Shown here in pieces: positions 6,006 to 9,006 of a stretch of 9,006 bases of DNA (positions within the stretch are counted from its first letter, which is position 1; the number at the start of each line of letters is the position of its first letter). The notes beneath the pieces are model-generated. The model was not told the origin of the DNA. It worked only from the letters and a program-made list of their open reading frames with translations, and did no database searches. The position numbers and the translations under genes were made by a program. This DNA is from Balneolia bacterium (GTDB taxonomy: Bacteria > Bacteroidota > Rhodothermia > Balneolales > Cyclonatronaceae), in assembly GCA_003566395.1 (NCBI GenBank), contig PXDL01000452.1:1-9006 (forward strand), read 5' to 3'.

Positions 6006-6653
6006 ATGGCCCATTCTACTACTGCATCAGCATCAAAACGCGACATCATCCTGAACGCAGCCGAGTATCTGTTTGCTGAGTCGGGGTTTAACGGCACTAC
6101 GACGCGGGCAATCGCTTCCAAAGCGGGGGTCAATATTGCGATGCTCTCCTACTATTTCGGTACGAAGGAACAGCTACTTCACGCTGTTATCGAACGGTTT
6201 TCCGATCGGCTCGGCAAGGTTTTCGGTGATATAGAGCAGACCTACTCTGATCCCGCCGAACGCTTGCGAAACTGGATAAGCGCGTATGTGGACTACATTT
6301 TCGAGAATCCGAATCACGCCCGCATCGTGTATCGCCATGTGTCGGTGTCCAAGAATAAAGAGGATATCGTTAAGCTGGTAAGTGAGTTCAATAAAGTGCG
6401 GAATATCGTTTTGGAGGCCATCCGCGACGGCATCGAAAAAGGCGTGTTTAACGATGTGGATGCCCAACTTGCTATTACCTCCTTCACCGCGCCGGTAAAC
6501 TCAATTGTAATTGAAGCCAACGTGATGCGGCAGCGTCTGAATATCAAACAACCGCGCTCAAAACTTTATCCGGTGGAATTCCGGGAGCGGGTAAAACAGC
6601 ACATGCTGCAAATGTTTGAAAGTTTGCTCCTGAAACCGGTTGCGGCTACTTAG
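6006..6653 (+). CDS. TetR/AcrR-family transcriptional regulator
   Basis: The 215-residue protein begins with a TetR-type DNA-binding domain (about 11-58). It shows KRDIILNAAEYLFAESGFNGTT leading into the recognition helix region SKAGVNIAMLSYYFGTKEQLL (38-58), the standard pattern of the family. The remainder is the helical ligand-binding and dimerisation domain, which I do not recognise as a specific subtype. Such proteins are usually repressors released by a small ligand. The ATG at 6006 is preferred over an upstream in-frame GTG at 5940, because the extra 22 residues fit nothing in the family and 215 is a normal length. No clear ribosome binding site precedes either. It is divergent from sucD, 336 bp away, and convergent with the permease gene; its target could be its own promoter or genes outside the window. 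Nothing in the sequence identifies the ligand. Confidence 0.92.
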   Translation: MAHSTTASASKRDIILNAAEYLFAESGFNGTTTRAIASKAGVNIAMLSYYFGTKEQLLHAVIERFSDRLGKVFGDIEQTYSDPAERLRNWISAYVDYIFENPNHARIVYRHVSVSKNKEDIVKLVSEFNKVRNIVLEAIRDGIEKGVFNDVDAQLAITSFTAPVNSIVIEANVMRQRLNIKQPRSKLYPVEFRERVKQHMLQMFESLLLKPVAAT

Positions 6654-6926
6654 AGCTACGAATGACATAAATTTTATAGAGAAAGTCTTCCGGCCTTGGA
6701 AAATGACGTTTGGGTCGCTCCGCTCCCGATTTTGAATAGTGAGTGTTGAATTTTGAATAAATGTCGAAAAGAAAATTATTGAACTAAGCTATGACGGTCT
6801 TAAAAGAAGTTCATCTCGACTTGGGAGTTACAAGAATTGATCCAACCAATGGGATTAGATATAGATTTACTAAAAAGTTAGCTGCAAAGTAAGTCTATTC
6901 GCAGATTTCGATGAATTCGCTGCTTA
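6654..6926. other. Convergent spacer between the TetR gene and the permease gene
   Basis: This 273-bp spacer lies between two gene ends. It contains GTC-TTCC, loop, GGAA-AAT-GAC (6676-6706 region) without a T tract, the GC-rich word GGGTCGCTCCGCTCCC (6712-6727), two copies of TTTTGAATA (6730-6738 and 6751-6759, 21 nt apart) and a low-G+C patch (6761-6892). I see no good intrinsic terminator for either flanking gene. Confidence 0.5.
6761..6892 (+). pseudogene. Low-G+C relic with a stop-interrupted reading frame
   Basis: An ATG at 6761 opens a frame of eight codons (MSKRKLLN) ended by TAA at 6785-6787. After one further codon the same frame resumes at ATG 6791 and runs 33 codons to TAA at 6890-6892 (MTVLKEVHLDLGVTRIDPTN, then GIRYRFTKKLAAK). 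I count 43 G or C in these 132 bases, about 33 percent, well below the surrounding genes, and codons such as AGA, TTA and ACA are frequent. This could be the end of a decayed or imported gene, or just AT-rich spacer with a chance frame. I recognise no family in it. Confidence 0.22.
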
Positions 6927-8153
6927 TTAACGCCCGAATTGAATCACCCGCAGCGGATCGGTTTTTGATGCGGTGTAGGCCGGGAAAAAGGATGCAAACG
7001 CACAAAGCGCCATGGTCGCCACGGAGACGATCACAAAATCCAGTAAATGAGGTTCAACAGGAGCCGTGCTCATATAATAGTTGTCTTCAGACAGCGGGAT
7101 AACTTCGTAAGTACCCTGAAGCCAGTAGAAAAACAGCGAAATCGCTATTCCGATAATCAGGCCCACGGCGCCGACAAAAAGACCTTCGTACAGGAAAATT
7201 GAGCGGATGCCGCGGTCGGTGGCTCCCATCGTTTTCAATATGCCGATATCTCGGGTGCGTTCGAGAACCATCATCAACACCGCGCCGATAAGGTTGAACG
7301 CCGCCACGATAATCATCACCCCGATTACAAATGGAATGGTTTGCTCCTGAAGATCAATCCAGGCAAAAATATTACTGTAGGTCTGGTAAATGCTCTCCGC
7401 ATAAAGCGGAAACATCAGGGAATTGTGAAGTTCGGCATGGACGGTGTTAATCATCGAGAGTTCGCTCACGCGCACATCAATCTGATCGGCAACACCTTCC
7501 GGCACGCTGAACAGCCGTGAAGCAGGTTCAAAGGCGATAAGCGCAAGACCGTCATCGAACATATCGATACCTGTGTGGTACACCCCCGTGAGCGTAAACT
7601 GCATAATTTCGGGAAACTGGCCCGCAGGCGGAGAGCCACGCACCGTGTACAGGGTGATGGTACTCCCGGGTGAAGCCGACAGCGTACGCGCAAGCCGCTG
7701 CCCGAGCACAATCCCGGGCCTGCCGCTCTCCTGAACCGTAAGGTCGTACCGCCCGGCGCTGATGTAGGTGTGCAGATCGGAGAGGTCGCCTTCCTCCTGA
7801 ACACCCTTGATAAGGCTGCCTTCCACAAAATCACGCGCCTGCACCATACCCTGACCCATAATGGCAAGCTGAGCCGCATCCACGCCGTCGCGGCCTTCTA
7901 TGAAGGTGAGCAGCGTATCGGCCTGACTTATTGGGTTGGAAGTGTAGGTGGAAACGGTGATGTGGTTGCCGAACCCGAGAATTTTCTCCTGAATGGTGGA
8001 TTTAAAACCGTGAACGATGGACAACGCGATAAGCAGTCCGGCCGCCCCGACCGCAACACCTGTTACGGCCATAATCTTAATAAAAGAGAGGAAGGAGGAG
8101 CCTTTCCGGCTGCTGCTGAAGTAGCGCCTCGCTATAAACCATTCTGCATTCAT
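6927..8153 (-). CDS. LolC/LolE-family lipoprotein-releasing ABC transporter permease
   Basis: The 408-residue protein matches the LolC/LolE layout: a first membrane helix (about 26-46), a large periplasmic domain (about 50-268), then three membrane helices (about 272-296, 319-345 and 370-394) forming the FtsX-type domain. The segment ERTRDIGILKTMGA (298-311) is the conserved cytoplasmic loop of FtsX/MacB/Lol permeases that contacts the ATPase. The N-terminus EWFIARRYFSSSRKGSSFLSF and the late APVEP segment before the last helix also fit Lol permeases. These proteins work with the ATPase LolD to pass lipoproteins from the inner membrane to LolA. No lolD is in the window. Bacteroidota-type organisms often have a single LolC/E-like subunit, so I give no C or E label. 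The start lies 70 nt after the lysS stop on the same strand, suggesting co-transcription. No strong ribosome binding site is seen. Confidence 0.9.
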   Translation of the reverse strand: MNAEWFIARRYFSSSRKGSSFLSFIKIMAVTGVAVGAAGLLIALSIVHGFKSTIQEKILGFGNHITVSTYTSNPISQADTLLTFIEGRDGVDAAQLAIMGQGMVQARDFVEGSLIKGVQEEGDLSDLHTYISAGRYDLTVQESGRPGIVLGQRLARTLSASPGSTITLYTVRGSPPAGQFPEIMQFTLTGVYHTGIDMFDDGLALIAFEPASRLFSVPEGVADQIDVRVSELSMINTVHAELHNSLMFPLYAESIYQTYSNIFAWIDLQEQTIPFVIGVMIIVAAFNLIGAVLMMVLERTRDIGILKTMGATDRGIRSIFLYEGLFVGAVGLIIGIAISLFFYWLQGTYEVIPLSEDNYYMSTAPVEPHLLDFVIVSVATMALCAFASFFPAYTASKTDPLRVIQFGR

Positions 8154-8182
8154 GGATGAACCTGGCTGTTCGGAGTCAATTT

Positions 8183-8206
8183 AAAATTCGTCCGGTTTTG
8201 AATTTT
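8183..8206. repeat. AT-rich inverted repeat between lysS and the permease gene
   Basis: AAAATTC (8183-8189) and GAATTTT (8200-8206) are exact reverse complements around a 10-nt loop containing TCCGG. On the lysS transcript this would form a weak hairpin inside the 70-nt gap, with no U tract of terminator quality. It might be a processing or partial termination site, or chance. Confidence 0.3.
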
Positions 8207-8223
8207 GACAGCTGATACAACGC

Positions 8224-9006
8224 TTACTCAGGCCGCATATGCGGGAAAAAGAGCACGTCGCGTATCGATTCCTGGTTGGTCATAATCATAGCCAGCCGGT
8301 CGATACCGATACCGAGCCCGACGGTGGGCGGCATGCCGTACTCAAGGGCGCGCAGGAAGTCTTCATCAACGGTCATCGCTTCCTCATCTCCGTCGGCACG
8401 GAGGCGGGCTTGCTCTTCGAGACGGTTACGCTGGTCCACAGGATCATTCAGCTCGGTGAAGGCATTACAAACCTCTTTGCCGTTGCAAATAAGCTCGAAT
8501 CGTTCCACAAGACCCTCTTTGCTGCGATGTTTCTTGGCCAGCGGACTCATCTCAATCGGGTAATCGGTAATGAAAGTCGGCTGAATGAGTTTCGGTTCAA
8601 CGTACTCGCCGAAAATTTCATCGATGATTTTGCCCGATCCCATGGTTTCATCAACATGAACATTCAGCTCGCCGGCAATTTTGCGAAGGGCGTCTGCTTT
8701 CAGGCCGAAAAGCTGCTTGCCGGTTTCTTCTTCGATGGCGTCGAGCATGGGGATGCGTTTCCATCCTTTGGCAAAACTAATGGTGTGCTCGCCTACGGCC
8801 ACGTCGGTGGTTCCGTGGAGTTCGAGGGCCGTTTTTTCGAGCATGGCCTCCACAAAGTCCATCATCCAGTTGTAATCTTTGTAGGCTACGTACAGCTCAA
8901 CCTGAGTGAATTCGGGATTGTGGAACCGGCTCATGCCTTCATTCCGGAAATCTTTGGCAAACTCAAAGACACCGTCGAATCCGCCTACAATAAGGCGTTT
9001 CAGATA
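8224..9006 (-). CDS. lysS: Lysyl-tRNA synthetase, class II (C-terminal part)
   Basis: LysS charges tRNA-Lys with lysine in the cytoplasm. The 260 visible codons run in from the right edge and cover the catalytic domain. The frame is open to the edge, starting YLKRLIVGGFDGVFEFAKDF, so the Met at 8934 is internal and not the start. Class II motif 2 is seen as FRNEG followed by HNPEFT, and motif 3 as GLGIGIDRLAMIM near the end, followed by the usual terminus DVLFFPHMRPE. The family is about 500 residues, so roughly half is missing, including the anticodon-binding domain and motif 1. VAYKDYNWMM after motif 2 is a stretch I associate with Bacteroidota-type LysS. The permease gene follows 70 nt downstream on the same strand. 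The related EpmA (PoxA) is excluded by the family-specific sequence around motif 2. Confidence 0.96.
   Translation of the reverse strand, partial: YLKRLIVGGFDGVFEFAKDFRNEGMSRFHNPEFTQVELYVAYKDYNWMMDFVEAMLEKTALELHGTTDVAVGEHTISFAKGWKRIPMLDAIEEETGKQLFGLKADALRKIAGELNVHVDETMGSGKIIDEIFGEYVEPKLIQPTFITDYPIEMSPLAKKHRSKEGLVERFELICNGKEVCNAFTELNDPVDQRNRLEEQARLRADGDEEAMTVDEDFLRALEYGMPPTVGLGIGIDRLAMIMTNQESIRDVLFFPHMRPE

Noticed and set aside
8224..8934. A shorter lysS starting at the Met at 8934
   Set aside because: The frame stays open to the window edge and the upstream residues are conserved LysS sequence up to motif 2, so this Met is internal.
1..9006. A CRISPR array, tRNA, rRNA, insertion sequence, toxin-antitoxin pair or defence system
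   Set aside because: I saw no regularly spaced repeats, cloverleaf arms, transposase motifs or defence-type domains; all long frames are explained by housekeeping or Bat genes.

Overview
This 9 kb window is an ordinary-looking chromosomal segment of a member of the Bacteroidota/FCB group. The pointers are a Bat-type VWA gene cluster, a LysS with the 'VAYKDYNWMM' stretch I associate with Bacteroidota-type enzymes, and starts that mostly lack a Shine-Dalgarno sequence. G+C is roughly one half, which is high for a flavobacterium. I lean towards Balneolota/Rhodothermota, but this is a guess without a search. I see no CRISPR array, tRNA, rRNA, insertion sequence or phage gene.

Left block (1-3252, all minus strand, read right to left): a DUF58 protein, a membrane protein of the BatD/DUF4381 kind, the VWA protein BatA, then hisF cut by the window edge. 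The first three genes overlap by 1 nt (TGATG) and 4 nt (ATGA), so they are very probably translationally coupled and act together at the inner membrane. hisF follows 32 nt later and may be read from the same transcript. No moxR gene precedes DUF58, and no batB/C/D genes follow batA.

Middle block (3253-5746): ald (alanine dehydrogenase, plus strand) is divergent from the DUF58 gene and convergent with sucD (succinyl-CoA synthetase alpha subunit, minus strand). One hairpin with A and T tracts on its two sides can serve as terminator for both. sucD stands alone without sucC and has a good sigma70-like promoter.

Right block (5670-9006): a 336-bp divergent spacer with a strong imperfect hairpin separates sucD from a TetR-family regulator (plus). 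After a 273-bp spacer holding a low-G+C patch of about 130 bp, a LolC/LolE-type permease gene lies on the minus strand downstream of lysS, whose 5' part is off the window. lysS and the permease gene are 70 nt apart and probably co-transcribed.

Functionally the window mixes central metabolism (alanine deamination to pyruvate, TCA cycle), histidine synthesis, translation and envelope functions (lipoprotein release, Bat complex). I found no convincing new multi-gene system. The items most worth a second look are the reduced Bat cluster, the hairpin at 5862-5900 in a place where no terminator is expected, and the low-G+C relic at 6761-6892.
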